From assembly GCA_023390655.1 (NCBI GenBank), contig JAEWCL010000027.1, forward strand, positions 1 to 64,000: DNA of 64,000 nucleotides, read 5' to 3'. The DNA comes from Bacillota bacterium (GTDB lineage Bacteria; Bacillota; Clostridia; Christensenellales; CAG-138). Below the pieces are notes generated by a model. That model had not been told where the DNA came from, did no database searches, and saw only the letters and a list, made by a program, of their open reading frames with translations. This document shows positions 32,747 through 42,016 of the stretch, one piece after another; position 1 is the stretch's first letter, and every line of letters starts with the position of its first letter. The position numbers were made by a program, and so were the translations under genes.

Positions 32747-34459
32747 CTACTCTTCGAGCCCACGCAGCAGCTTGCTGATTGCGTTGTTGAGCCGCACCAT
32801 GGAAATGCCGTAGGCCGCGGTCAGCTGCGATTTTGTCACGTCCTCCGCGCGGTTGCGGCAGGAGATATACTCAAGCGCCGCCGCGAGGGCGTGCACCTGC
32901 TGTTCTTTGAGCTGCGGCAGGCCGGCAGCGTTCTTCATGTACTTTGAAAACAGCTCCGCCGCTTCCATCATGCATTCGCTGGAGCGTTCGCCCTGCATGT
33001 TGGACATACAGAGTTCGAGCGCGCGCTGGTAAGGCGCGGGCAGGCGCTTGCCCTTTTCAAAGGCGCGTACGCTCACACGGCTTTGCACCAGACGCCCGCC
33101 AATATAGGCGATGTAGGGTTCGGGCGCGTTCATATGCTTGAGCATGGCGAAGACATCCTGCTTGACCGAATCGGGCTGCAGCTGGTCGAGCTGGAAGCTG
33201 CGCAGTACGCGCTCCGCCTCCCGGCCGCCAAAGCCCGCGATCATGGCGAGCACCGCACGCTTTGCGGCGGGGTCGGGCAGCTTCAGGCTCCAGGCAAAGA
33301 GCGTCCGGAAGGATTCATCTGTGCTCCAGCGTTCTTTGAGCGCGTCGTGCGGTTGGCGGCTGGCCTCATTGATGAGGCGCACGCGCCGCAGCACCTCCAG
33401 ATACGGCACCTGGTAATGGTAGAGCCACTCGATATTTTCCGGTGTTCCTTCTATCGCACGGTGGCAGATGCGCCGGTAGTACGCCGCAACGGTGTCCTGC
33501 GGGTTGATTTTTAATAAGCGGTCATAGCAGGCTTGCGCCTGACGGTATTGCCCCAGATGATAGCGGCACACGCCCATGCGGTGCAGCGTACCCTCATCAT
33601 AGGGGAAAGTGATCTGCAGCTTTTTCAATACCGTGAGCGCTTCATGCATGCGCCTCAATTCCATAAACACCACGGCCATGCGGTTCCAATCCTGCGGGTC
33701 CTGCGTGTTGGAGGAAAGCAGGAACTCCATTTCCCTCGCCACGCCCGCTTCGTCCTTCGCGGCATGCAGGAACAAGAGCAGGTTGCAGTGCGCCTGCACA
33801 TCATTGGGCGCTTCCTCAAGGACGCTTCGGATGCTCTCCATTGCGTGCTTGAAATCCCGTTTGCAGAAATAAGCAAGCGCCAGATTGCTTTTGACAAAGG
33901 GGAGGTCCCTGTGCTTTTTTGCGGCGTCGTTCAATAGCTTTACCGCCTCGTCGATCCGGCCGTTTTCGAGCAGCTGGCGGCCGCGCGCACAGGCGTTCAA
34001 TGCATCCCGCTCCTCGGGCGGCTGTACGCCGGGCATGCTGTAAAGCATGCCTTCATCCTCGATCACATCCAGCATGTCAAGCGCATCCGCCACATAGTCC
34101 CCGTCGGGGTCAAGGGCCAGGTAACTCTCCAAACTGTCGTGCGCGTGGGAAAATTCCTGCAGCCCTAAAAAGTTGCAGGCAATGCCAAAGAAGCACTCCG
34201 CCGGGCTCTCTTCCCTGGAAAGCAGGGGGAAAAGCAGGCTGTTGCTTTCTTCATACCGGTGCATTTCCGTAAGCACCTCGGCGATGGCGAGCTGTATCTC
34301 CACATTCTCAGGGTCCCGCCGGTACGCCTGGTGATAATAGCTGATGGCCTCAATCAGATCGTTGCGGTCCAGCCGTTCCGATCCGCGGCGCAGGAAAAAA
34401 GCGCCGTCCCGCTCAAACGGTATTACTCTTCCGATGCGTGGTTTGTTGTTTTTTTGCAT
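32747..34459 (-). CDS. Tetratricopeptide repeat protein
   Basis: A 570-residue soluble protein with repeated TPR helices through residues 20-330, for example RLDRNDLIEAISYYHQAYRRDPENVEIQ and RMGVCRYHLGQYRQAQACYDRLLKINPQD. A helical C-terminal part ends in a possible DNA-binding-like segment (EDVTKSQLTAAYGISMVRLNNAISKLL). No signal peptide or membrane segment is seen. TPR proteins are scaffolds; the partner is unknown. TTAGGAG precedes the ATG. Its place between hslO and the rRNA methyltransferase suggests one transcript. Confidence 0.8.
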   Translation of the reverse strand: MQKNNKPRIGRVIPFERDGAFFLRRGSERLDRNDLIEAISYYHQAYRRDPENVEIQLAIAEVLTEMHRYEESNSLLFPLLSREESPAECFFGIACNFLGLQEFSHAHDSLESYLALDPDGDYVADALDMLDVIEDEGMLYSMPGVQPPEERDALNACARGRQLLENGRIDEAVKLLNDAAKKHRDLPFVKSNLALAYFCKRDFKHAMESIRSVLEEAPNDVQAHCNLLLFLHAAKDEAGVAREMEFLLSSNTQDPQDWNRMAVVFMELRRMHEALTVLKKLQITFPYDEGTLHRMGVCRYHLGQYRQAQACYDRLLKINPQDTVAAYYRRICHRAIEGTPENIEWLYHYQVPYLEVLRRVRLINEASRQPHDALKERWSTDESFRTLFAWSLKLPDPAAKRAVLAMIAGFGGREAERVLRSFQLDQLQPDSVKQDVFAMLKHMNAPEPYIAYIGGRLVQSRVSVRAFEKGKRLPAPYQRALELCMSNMQGERSSECMMEAAELFSKYMKNAAGLPQLKEQQVHALAAALEYISCRNRAEDVTKSQLTAAYGISMVRLNNAISKLLRGLEE

Positions 34460-34527
34460 ACCGTTCTCCTAATACCAATCCGCATGCCATGCATTCCCTT
34501 GAAGTGGATTGGTAGATCCTATTGCCC

Positions 34528-35427
34528 TTATGCGCCGCCCGCTTCCAGAAGCAGGGAGTTGAGCGCATCCGCGTCGAAGGCGTAAGCTTTTCTGCAGAAC
34601 TGGCAGGTGAGCTCAGCGCCGCCGTCCTGTTCGATCATATCCGTCAATTCCTCGCGCCCGAGCGCGATGAGCGCGCGTTCGGTGCGTTCCACACTGCAAT
34701 CGCATTCCCACAGGGGATGGAGCGTGCCGGTTATTTCCGGGCTCAGGTCCGCAAATATCGCCTTGAGCGCCTCTTCAAGCGTCATGCCCTGTTCCAGATG
34801 GAGGGAAAGCTGCTCAATCTCCACAGCCTTTGCCTGCAAGCGCTCGATATCCTCATCCGGGCAATCCGGCAGCGGCTGTGCAAACAAGCCGCCCGCGGCA
34901 AGGACCACGCCATCCTCCGGGCGAATGCGAACGCCCAGGTATACGAGGCTGGGCTGCTGCTCGCTCACTGTAAAGTACTGCGCAAAATCCTCCGCCACTT
35001 CGCCGGAAATCAGGTTGACCTCTCCGACATACGGCTCGCGCATGGAAAGGTCGCGGATGACGGTCATTTTGCCGATGCTGCCGATCGCGCCCGAAACATC
35101 GAGCTTTCCTGAAGGTTTCAGCGGCAGCTCCACATCCGGGTTTGCGGCGTAGCCTTTTACGCGCGCGCCGTAGCGCCCGGTGCAGACAAGGTTCCCGGCA
35201 GGGCCGTTCCCGCGCAAGATTGTGGTGAGGCTCTCGTCCTCATGTTTTAATTGTGCGGCCATCATGGCGGTGCCCATCAATTGCCGGCCCAGGCCCGCCG
35301 TCAAGACCAGGGAAAGACCATGTATGTTTCGCGCTTCCTCTACCATTGCGTTTGCGGTGATGGCAGTGACGCGGACGGTGCCGCCCATGAGCAATGCCTG
35401 TAATAACAAATCCTTGTTCTGTTCCAC
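34528..35427 (-). CDS. hslO: Hsp33 redox-regulated chaperone
   Basis: A 299-residue Hsp33. The N-terminal substrate-binding domain has HGLSLVLTAGLGRQLMGTAMMAAQLK, LTTILRGNGPAGNLVCTGR, VKGYAANPDVELPL and GKLDVSGAIG. The C-terminal zinc switch is intact with ECDC and CQFC. Oxidation with zinc loss activates Hsp33 as a holdase that protects unfolding proteins during oxidative stress. GTG 35427 was chosen (AGGA 8 bases upstream); a TTG 6 codons earlier is an alternative. This fits the other oxygen-defence genes in the window. Confidence 0.93.
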   Translation of the reverse strand: MEQNKDLLLQALLMGGTVRVTAITANAMVEEARNIHGLSLVLTAGLGRQLMGTAMMAAQLKHEDESLTTILRGNGPAGNLVCTGRYGARVKGYAANPDVELPLKPSGKLDVSGAIGSIGKMTVIRDLSMREPYVGEVNLISGEVAEDFAQYFTVSEQQPSLVYLGVRIRPEDGVVLAAGGLFAQPLPDCPDEDIERLQAKAVEIEQLSLHLEQGMTLEEALKAIFADLSPEITGTLHPLWECDCSVERTERALIALGREELTDMIEQDGGAELTCQFCRKAYAFDADALNSLLLEAGGA

Positions 35428-35486
35428 GTTATCTATCCTACTATTCAATATAATCACCTGCAGGGCAGGTATTGCAGAAATCTTTT

Positions 35487-36245
35487 TTAAATCGCATCCG
35501 CACCGCGCACTGCGGCAAACTGGATGCGTTCGCACTCTTTCCCCGGCGTATCCAGCGTAAACGCCTCATACGCTTGGATATCCGTAAAGCCTGCGCCTTC
35601 CAGCCATGCGGAAAGTTCTTTTACGGAATGGCCGCGCTGAATGTGACGCTCGTCAAAGCGCTCATAAAGCGCGCCTTTTTTGATAAAGCCGGTCAGCAGC
35701 ATCTCGCACAGGCGCGAGGCGGAATCGTAGCTGTTCTTCCAGAGATAGGCGCAGCCTTCCTCCGCCTCTCCAAACGTATTGCCGCCGAGCACGTGTGCAA
35801 GCTTGTAGCGGCTGCTTACATCAAAGAGCAGCAACCCCCCGGGCTTTAGCGCCGCATGGGCACAGGAAAAGAATGACCGCACTTCTGTGCCGGAAAGCAG
35901 GTAATTGACCCCGTCGCACGCGCAGACGATGGCGTCCATCCTTCGGTGCAGCCGGAAATTCTTCATATCCTGCTGCACAAACGGGATCGTAAGCCCTTTT
36001 TGCCGCGCCTTTTCCCCGGCTTCAAACAGCATGGCTTCCGAACGGTCAATGCCCGTGACGCGGTGGCCAAACTCCGCCAAACGGACGGAAATTTCCCCGG
36101 TGCCGCAGGCACAGTCCGCGATGGCGGCGCAAGTAAGACCGTGGCGCTGCAAAAACCCTTGCAGGTACTGCGCCCATTCTTCATACGGCACATCCTGCAT
36201 GAGCGCATCGTAAACCTTTGCAAGCCCGGTATAGCTTTCCCCCAT
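35487..36245 (-). CDS. Class I SAM-dependent methyltransferase
   Basis: A 252-residue methyltransferase. AKVYDALMQDVPYEEWAQYL near the start and the cofactor motif IADCACGTGEISVRLAEFGHRVTGIDRSEAML are typical of the YqeM-like family often found in Firmicutes. VQQDMKNFRLHRRMDAIVCACDGVNYLL and LKPGGLLLFDVSSRYKL follow. The substrate is unknown. AAGGAGG precedes the ATG at 36245. It sits between hslO and the acetyltransferase on the same strand. Confidence 0.85.
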   Translation of the reverse strand: MGESYTGLAKVYDALMQDVPYEEWAQYLQGFLQRHGLTCAAIADCACGTGEISVRLAEFGHRVTGIDRSEAMLFEAGEKARQKGLTIPFVQQDMKNFRLHRRMDAIVCACDGVNYLLSGTEVRSFFSCAHAALKPGGLLLFDVSSRYKLAHVLGGNTFGEAEEGCAYLWKNSYDSASRLCEMLLTGFIKKGALYERFDERHIQRGHSVKELSAWLEGAGFTDIQAYEAFTLDTPGKECERIQFAAVRGADAI

Positions 36246-36336
36246 GATAGCCTCCTTCACCGAACTAATATTGTACACTACATCCAGGATTGGCGCAATG
36301 TAAAGCCATGAAACCGGAAAAGGGGGCGGGAGCGGC

Positions 36337-37449
36337 TCAATACTCGTCCGTAATGAAGCAGGTCTGTTTGGGGAACGCCGCGTCAAGCGCTTTTGCTGCG
36401 GAAAGGTCTATCACCTCCGCTTCGCCGCCGGAAGACAGCTCCGAAAACGAGCGGTAGCCGCATAAGAACTGCCCGAGGCGGCCCGCTTCCAGGCGTATCT
36501 GCGGCGCGCGCGCGGTTCTGTTGCCAGTACCGTCCCAGACACCTTCGTTTTCCGGAACGGTCTTGTCGATCACTTCAAACACATAGGCGGAGTCGGAAAG
36601 CAGCAGGAAAAGCGTCTGCGATACGTTTGCGATACCCATAACCCCCTGCGGACGGCGTTCCAATGTGGCGCCCGGCAGATGGACGGAAGCATCGGGCGGC
36701 AGCTTTACGTGGAGCTTGCGGCCCGCGGCTTCATAACAAAGCGCGTTTAACAATGTCACAAGCGTCTCCTGATCGAGTGCAAAGCATTCTTCCGCGTGCA
36801 CGCGGTCTTCTGCCACATAATATACGCAGTAGCCCAGCACATCCGCACCGGATGTTACAGTAAGGCAGCGCGCCCCGTCCGAGGCGTAATCCCGCATTTT
36901 ATAGGCAAAGTCCGCCACCGTGCGAGAAACCATGCCGGAATAGTGCGCGGTTGCTTTCTGATAACAAACCTGCAGCGCCCCAAGGTCATGATACAGGTCG
37001 TGCGGCGTTGTTTCTTCCGGCAGGGCGGGAAAACGCGCTTCTTCGAGCGTTACGTGCAGCGTATCCGTCGCGGGATAATGCCCGCGCGAAAAGAACGTCG
37101 TCAGGTGTGCGGGCGTATGGATGGCGATGGGGATGCCTGATGCCCGCACGCGCTGCATGTAGTGCGCAAAAATCTGCTTCATATAGCCGCGGCCATTGCG
37201 TTCCGGATGAGTGGATACGCCCGCAAGCATGGAAACCGGGACGATGCGGTTGCGGATGCGGATATGCAGCGGGTAGCTTTGCAGCGCGCTCATGATTACC
37301 CCATCCTCCAACAGGCATGAGGAGAACTCCGGGAAGAACCGCTCGGAAAAAAACCAATCCATGAATTGTTCCGAGTCCCCAAAGCAAATGCGCCACAAAT
37401 TGCGGTAAGCTTCTTTATCCAAAGAAACGGCTGTTCTGACTTCGAGCAT
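36337..37449 (-). CDS. Eis-like GNAT acetyltransferase with SCP2-type C-terminus
   Basis: A 370-residue protein of the Eis type. The first GNAT domain contains SMLAGVSTHPERNGRGYMKQIFAHYM (acetyl-CoA loop, near residue 77) and GIPIAIHTPAHLTTFFSRGHYPATDT. A second GNAT-like fold follows, and a C-terminal SCP2-like domain contains LGQFLCGYRSFSEL. Eis enzymes acetylate amines, including aminoglycosides at several positions, but the role in Clostridia is unproven. AGGAGG precedes ATG 37449. An extended -10 TGGTATACT lies on the minus strand near 37497-37506. Confidence 0.8.
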   Translation of the reverse strand: MLEVRTAVSLDKEAYRNLWRICFGDSEQFMDWFFSERFFPEFSSCLLEDGVIMSALQSYPLHIRIRNRIVPVSMLAGVSTHPERNGRGYMKQIFAHYMQRVRASGIPIAIHTPAHLTTFFSRGHYPATDTLHVTLEEARFPALPEETTPHDLYHDLGALQVCYQKATAHYSGMVSRTVADFAYKMRDYASDGARCLTVTSGADVLGYCVYYVAEDRVHAEECFALDQETLVTLLNALCYEAAGRKLHVKLPPDASVHLPGATLERRPQGVMGIANVSQTLFLLLSDSAYVFEVIDKTVPENEGVWDGTGNRTARAPQIRLEAGRLGQFLCGYRSFSELSSGGEAEVIDLSAAKALDAAFPKQTCFITDEY

Positions 37450-37531
37450 ACTTGCCTCCTCCTGCACCCAAAATGAATGCGAACGTTCTTTTCTTTAGTA
37501 TACCATACCGCCTGCACGGCAAGACGATGTA

Positions 37532-37557
37532 CAAAACGGAGGGCGATTTGCCCCCCG
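37532..37557 (-). terminator. Terminator of the MFS transporter gene
   Basis: On the minus strand CGGGGGGC pairs with GCCCTCCG, with one G-T, over five bases and is followed by TTTTG. Confidence 0.75.
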
Positions 37558-37588
37558 CTAGTAGACCTACCTTATTGTTTAGATACAC

Positions 37589-38875
37589 TCAATCGTCCAC
37601 ATCAAACGCCTCAAGCCGGGAGGTTTTTTTCTGCGGCTTGTTATCCCCGTGGCGGGTCAGGCTCATGGTAAGAAACGCGAGCGCCACCATCACCGCAGCG
37701 TACGGGAAAAGCGTATGGTAGCCCACATGCTCTAAAAGCGCACCCGAGAGAATGGGGGTGACAATCTGCGCCGCCATGGAAAAGATGTAGTAATAACCTG
37801 TGTATTTTCCGATATCGCCATGGCGGCTGATCTCCACCACCATGGGGTAGCTGTTGACGTTGATGGCCGCCCACGCAAAGCCCACCAGAGCGAACATCCC
37901 ATAGAGCGTGGGCGAGAAGCGCTCCGCAACAAACGCGCCGAACGCAAAGCAGCCGGAAAGCAGCACGATGCCGATGAGGATCGTTTTCTTGCGGCCGATT
38001 TTGGAGGAAAGGAAGCCAATGGGAAGATAGGAGACGACAGCACCGACGGTTGCGACAAGCAGGCAGGTGGAGGCCTGGCCGACATTCTGCCCCCACACCT
38101 GTGTGGCGTACTTCGTGAATGCGGTGGTCACGGCGTTATAGCCCATGAACCAGAGGGATACGGAAACAAGGATGAAGATGAGGCTGCGCATCACGGCGGG
38201 CGGCAGCTTTTGCTTGCCGTGGTCCTCTATGGGCTTTGCTTCCTCCGCGGGGTCAACGCCATAGTTGATGTCCCGCATCTGCTGCACAAGCCTCAGTTCC
38301 GGTATCGTGAACCTGAGTGCCACAACGGCAACGGCCATCAGTGCCGCTACGGCAAGGAATACGGTGAGGTAATTGCCGGAGACGGCGTCCTGCTTGCGCG
38401 TGAGCAGGCTGATCATCACGAGGGTAAATACGCCGCCCAAAGCGCCCATGAGGTTGATGATGGCGTTTGCCTTGCTGCGCTGGGGCTTTGGCGTAACGTC
38501 CGGCATCAGCGCTACGGCCGGGGAGCGGTAAGCACCCATCGAGAACAGCACAAGCCCCAGGGCCACGAAGAACAGCGGCAGGGAGTTTGACTGCGCGGCA
38601 AGCGGGACGGCAATCATGCTGATGACGGCGGCAACGGTGCCGAACACAATAAACGGCATGCGCTTGCCCGTTTTGTCGCTCAATGCGCCGAACAGCGGCA
38701 GCATGAAGAGCGCCAGGATATTGTCTATGGACATGATAAAGCCCGAGAACGTATCCTTTAAGCCAAATGTGTCCCGCAGGATCAGGGGAATGATGCTGTC
38801 GTAAAGCTGCCAGAAGGCGGATATGGACAGGAAAGCAAGCCCAACCAGAATGGTGCGCTTATAGTTCAGCTGCAT
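37589..38875 (-). CDS. MFS transporter
   Basis: A 428-residue transporter with 12 predicted membrane helices. The MFS loop motif is GALSDKTGKRMPFI near residue 63, and its counterpart in the second half is GFLSSKIGRKKTIL. SAFWQLYDSIIPLIL and the overall pattern resemble sugar-type H+ or Na+ symporters, but the substrate cannot be assigned. AAGGAGG precedes the ATG. On the minus strand TATAAT (38940-38935) is a likely -10 for this gene. Confidence 0.85.
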   Translation of the reverse strand: MQLNYKRTILVGLAFLSISAFWQLYDSIIPLILRDTFGLKDTFSGFIMSIDNILALFMLPLFGALSDKTGKRMPFIVFGTVAAVISMIAVPLAAQSNSLPLFFVALGLVLFSMGAYRSPAVALMPDVTPKPQRSKANAIINLMGALGGVFTLVMISLLTRKQDAVSGNYLTVFLAVAALMAVAVVALRFTIPELRLVQQMRDINYGVDPAEEAKPIEDHGKQKLPPAVMRSLIFILVSVSLWFMGYNAVTTAFTKYATQVWGQNVGQASTCLLVATVGAVVSYLPIGFLSSKIGRKKTILIGIVLLSGCFAFGAFVAERFSPTLYGMFALVGFAWAAINVNSYPMVVEISRHGDIGKYTGYYYIFSMAAQIVTPILSGALLEHVGYHTLFPYAAVMVALAFLTMSLTRHGDNKPQKKTSRLEAFDVDD

Positions 38876-39008
38876 ATAAATCCTCCTTATAAATGCGCAG
38901 GCTTTTTTGTAAAGAAGTGCAAAAGAATACTTTCATTATAGCTTACGCCGCAGGGGAAGTATATACCGCGGGTGTATGGAACCGGTAAAGAAAAGCGCAG
39001 CAGATTGT

Positions 39009-39791
39009 CTACTGCGCCGGAAGGGCGGCGGGCTGCTTTCTAAAGAGCAGGAACAGGCCGAGGGGTAGGAGAAAAAGGCTGATCCATTGCGAGGTGGAAA
39101 GGCCAAGCAGCATGCCGCGCACGGCGTCATACCGGAAGAACTCGAGTGTAAAGCGGATACACGCGTATCCTGCCAGATAGCAGCCAAGCACCTTCCCCGT
39201 GGCGGGACGCTTGTTCGCATAGAACGCAAGTACGGCAAAGAGCAGAAGATTGAGCCCGCTTTCATAAAGCTGTACCGGCAGCAAAGAGATGCCGGTGGGC
39301 GCAGCCGACCCTGCGTGGAACACAACGCCCCACGGGGAAGCGGCCGGCATACCGTAGCAGCAGCCCGCAAAAAAGCATCCGACACGGCCCGCAGCGTGGA
39401 TCAGGGGAATGGAGGGAATCAGCGCTTCCGCTGTACGGACATAGGGAAGGTGATATTTTTTCGTATAGAGGTACAGGAAAAAAAGGCCGCCGAACGCGCC
39501 GCCATAGAATACGAAGCCCGCGCGCAGCAGGGAGAAGAGAAGCGGCCAACTAAGTTCCGGCGGATTGGGGCCGGAAAAAATCTGTGGCAGCGTGATCGCC
39601 AGATATAGGAGCTTTGCGCCTAAAAATGCGCCGATGCCCGCATAGCATGCGCTAAAGAAAATATCCTGCCGCGCAAATGCGCGGTTGCGCGGGGAATACA
39701 CGGCGAACAAAACGCCAAGCGCACTGCCGCACATGATCGTAATGCCGTACATGGGGATGGTAATGCCGAATATGGATACGAATGGTAACAT
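39009..39791 (-). CDS. lgt: Prolipoprotein diacylglyceryl transferase family protein
   Basis: A 260-residue membrane protein with seven hydrophobic segments. The Lgt signature appears as IHAAGRVGCFFAGCCYGMPA near residue 131, with its Arg conserved, and FVFYGGAFGGLFF and LPVQLYESGLNL are also family blocks. Lgt moves diacylglycerol onto the lipobox Cys of prolipoproteins; at least two lipoproteins (45155, 63338) are encoded in the window. The CCYG form is a divergent clade, so it may be a paralogue rather than the main Lgt. GGGAGCG precedes the ATG. Confidence 0.85.
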   Translation of the reverse strand: MLPFVSIFGITIPMYGITIMCGSALGVLFAVYSPRNRAFARQDIFFSACYAGIGAFLGAKLLYLAITLPQIFSGPNPPELSWPLLFSLLRAGFVFYGGAFGGLFFLYLYTKKYHLPYVRTAEALIPSIPLIHAAGRVGCFFAGCCYGMPAASPWGVVFHAGSAAPTGISLLPVQLYESGLNLLLFAVLAFYANKRPATGKVLGCYLAGYACIRFTLEFFRYDAVRGMLLGLSTSQWISLFLLPLGLFLLFRKQPAALPAQ

Positions 39792-39850
39792 AACGCTCCC
39801 TTATGAACAAAGGGCGGCTAGGCCGCCCAATGTATGATAGTTTGTTGCAG

Positions 39851-40165
39851 TTAGTTGATAAACCGTCCGTATTCTGCGGCGGAGAGACCGATAGCGCCGA
39901 GGCAGGCCACACAGGCAATAAACACGATGGCGCATGCGGCGATGGCGATGATGCTCAGCACGATACCCGCGGTTGCCATGCCGGAGGGCGATTCCTTCTT
40001 GGCGTTGATCCCAAGGATCAGGCCCACGATACCCAGCGCAATACCCAAAAGTGAGCCGTATCCAAAGAATACGCATATAACGGAAACGATGCCGAGTACC
40101 AGAGAAGCCACCGCCTTATTGTTGTTCGGCGCGCTGCCGCCCGGAGGTGTCTGTTGATATTCCAT
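39851..40165 (-). CDS. DUF4190 small membrane protein
   Basis: A 104-residue protein with a short polar N-terminus (MEYQQTPPGGSAPNNNK), then VASLVLGIVSVICVFFGYGSLLGIALGIVGLILGINAKK and a final hydrophobic helix, the DUF4190 pattern with two or three membrane segments. The function is unknown. GGAAGGGG precedes the ATG. It is divergent from the DUF975 gene across 194 bases. Confidence 0.8.
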   Translation of the reverse strand: MEYQQTPPGGSAPNNNKAVASLVLGIVSVICVFFGYGSLLGIALGIVGLILGINAKKESPSGMATAGIVLSIIAIAACAIVFIACVACLGAIGLSAAEYGRFIN

Positions 40166-40310
40166 ACTGATGAGTCCCCTTCCCGAAGTTTTGTGAACAT
40201 TGTAGCAAACAAAATTTGGTGGGGCAAGCCGAAAGTAAAAATTAAGAAACGTCCGGTATAAAATTTAAGGAACGCAGGGCTAAATTTCATGTGCGATGCT
40301 TGTGAATCCG

Positions 40311-40328
40311 GCGTACCATGTGGTACGC
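40311..40328 (+). promoter_or_regulatory. Inverted repeat before the DUF975 gene
   Basis: GCGTACCA-TG-TGGTACGC has perfect 8-bp arms. It lies 32 bases before the start codon at 40360 and is a candidate operator; no regulator gene adjoins it. Confidence 0.4.
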
Positions 40329-40359
40329 TACATTTGTAACAAACATGGAGGTGGTATAT

Positions 40360-41052
40360 ATGCATCCAAACGCAAGCGCGTTCCGCGCCGCGGCACGCAA
40401 CAGCCTGAGGGGATATTGGGGCTGGGCGCTGCTGGTCTGCCTGGTGGCCGGTATATTGGGAGGCGCCCAGTCTTCCGGTGTTTCAAGCGGCATAAGAAGC
40501 TTTGCTGAGAATTCGCCCGTTGAACTGCAGGGGCCGCTCTTGATGCTGCTGCTGTCGATTGTGGGGATTCTGTCTATATGGGGGATGGTCGTGTTCTTTA
40601 TCGGCGGTGCGATTGAGCTTGGCCTTTGTGCCTTCCATACGCGCCTGAACCTTGGGCAAAGGCCGCCGTTCGCGTCGTTGTTTGAACGGTTTGATATCTT
40701 CTTGAAAGCGCTGGGTCTGCGGCTGTTCATGGGGCTGTTTATGTTCCTATGGGCGCTTCTGCTGCTCGTTCCCGGTATCATTGCCGCCTACCGGTATTCT
40801 ATGGCCCCTTACCTGATGGCGGAATATCCGGAGATGGGCATCCGCGAGGCCGTCAACCGTTCCAAGGAGCTCATGCAGGGCAACAAGGGCCGGCTGTTTT
40901 GCCTGGATTTGAGCTTTATCGGCTGGTGGCTGCTCTCTATTCTGACGTTCGGCATCCTCTCCCTGTGGATCACGCCTTATGTGCAAACGGCGCGCGCCGC
41001 GTTTTATCTGGAGCTGACGGGCAATCCGTATGGGATTGCCAACCAGCCATAA
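40360..41052 (+). CDS. DUF975 integral membrane protein
   Basis: A 230-residue protein with about five hydrophobic helices. ARNSLRGYWGWALLVCLVAGIL at the start, LGLCAFHTRLNLGQRPPFASLFERFD in the middle and the MAEYPEMGIREAVNRSKELMQGNKGRLF block are diagnostic of DUF975. The function is unknown. GGAGGTGG is 7 bases before the ATG. It is a single gene ending at a strong terminator. Confidence 0.85.
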   Translation: MHPNASAFRAAARNSLRGYWGWALLVCLVAGILGGAQSSGVSSGIRSFAENSPVELQGPLLMLLLSIVGILSIWGMVVFFIGGAIELGLCAFHTRLNLGQRPPFASLFERFDIFLKALGLRLFMGLFMFLWALLLLVPGIIAAYRYSMAPYLMAEYPEMGIREAVNRSKELMQGNKGRLFCLDLSFIGWWLLSILTFGILSLWITPYVQTARAAFYLELTGNPYGIANQP

Positions 41053-41080
41053 ACGAATATATGCTGCTGAATAAAAAAAG

Positions 41081-41115
41081 GCTGTCGTGCCGGCAAAAGG
41101 CGCGGCAGCTTTTTT
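41081..41115 (+). terminator. Terminator after the DUF975 gene
   Basis: GCTGTCGTGCC (41081-41091) pairs with GGCGCGGCAGC (41099-41109), with two G-T pairs, and is followed by six T. Confidence 0.85.
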
Positions 41116-41338
41116 GTGCAAACACGGTTCACCCATATTGCGTTGCTTCTCCTGTCAGGAAAACACGTTGGAACCCAGTACGGCAACCCTCTATCCGGAA
41201 ATTATGCGCGTCCTCCAACAGATTAAATTTGCAAGGGGTTCGCTTTATAAAGAGAAACGATCGGCAGGATGCAGCCGCGTTTATTCTGTGTTTACATTGG
41301 TGATATACTATAAGCAAAATTGCGAAGGAGCGCTCGCC

Positions 41339-42016
41339 GTGGCAGCCATTTTAGTCATCGATGACGATCCATATATCCGGGAACTTGTCGGCACCCTGCT
41401 GCTGGGCGAAGGTTTCGCCGTGACGGAAGCCGGTAACGGGCGTGAGGCGCTCCAAAAGCTTGGCGAAAGCAAGATCAACCTGTGCGTCCTTGATGTGATG
41501 ATGCCGGGCATGGACGGCTTCGAATTTTGCCGGCTTGCACGGCGGCATTATTCAGACCTGCCCATTCTGATGCTGACAGCCAAAAACGAAATCAGCCAGA
41601 AGGTGAAAGGCTATGAGCTGGGCGCGGATGATTATCTGACCAAGCCGTTTGAAGGCGTTGAGCTGATTTTGCGCGTCAAGGCCTTGCTTAAGCGCTACCG
41701 GATCATCGCTTCGCAATCGGTGGAGGTCGGCGCGCTAATGCTCGACAAGACGAGTTATACGGTGAACGCCGGCGGCATGCAAAGCGACATTCCGCGAAAG
41801 GAGTTTGAACTGCTCTTTAAACTGGGCAGCTTACCGGGAAAGACATTTCCGCGTGACCATCTGATTGAGGACGTGTGGGGGTACGATTTCGAGGGCAACG
41901 AACGCACGCTGGATGTGCACATCAACCGCCTGCGGGAGCGCTTCCCTGCGGAGCGGTACGGCTTTAAGATCACAACCGTCCGCGGGCTTGGTTACCGGCT
42001 GGAGGTGCTCAAATGA
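41339..42016 (+). CDS. OmpR family response regulator
   Basis: A 225-residue two-component regulator. The receiver domain has the acidic cluster DDD at 8-10, phospho-acceptor Asp52 in VLDVMMPGMDG, and Lys in YLTKPFEG. The C-terminal winged helix holds IPRKEFELLFKL, DVWGYDFEGNERTLDVHINRLRERF and ITTVRGLGYRLE. GTG 41339 was chosen because GAAGGAG lies 8 bases upstream; the longer upstream frame covers the terminator region. It overlaps the kinase gene by four bases. It probably binds the four 11-bp repeats at 43103 and drives the exporter. Confidence 0.93.
   Translation: MAAILVIDDDPYIRELVGTLLLGEGFAVTEAGNGREALQKLGESKINLCVLDVMMPGMDGFEFCRLARRHYSDLPILMLTAKNEISQKVKGYELGADDYLTKPFEGVELILRVKALLKRYRIIASQSVEVGALMLDKTSYTVNAGGMQSDIPRKEFELLFKLGSLPGKTFPRDHLIEDVWGYDFEGNERTLDVHINRLRERFPAERYGFKITTVRGLGYRLEVLK

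Noticed and set aside
34473..34514. Terminator after hslO (TACCAATCC/GGATTGGTA)
   Set aside because: The loop is about 24 bases, there is no T-tract on the minus strand, and the arm overlaps the ribosome binding region of the TPR gene, so read-through is more likely.
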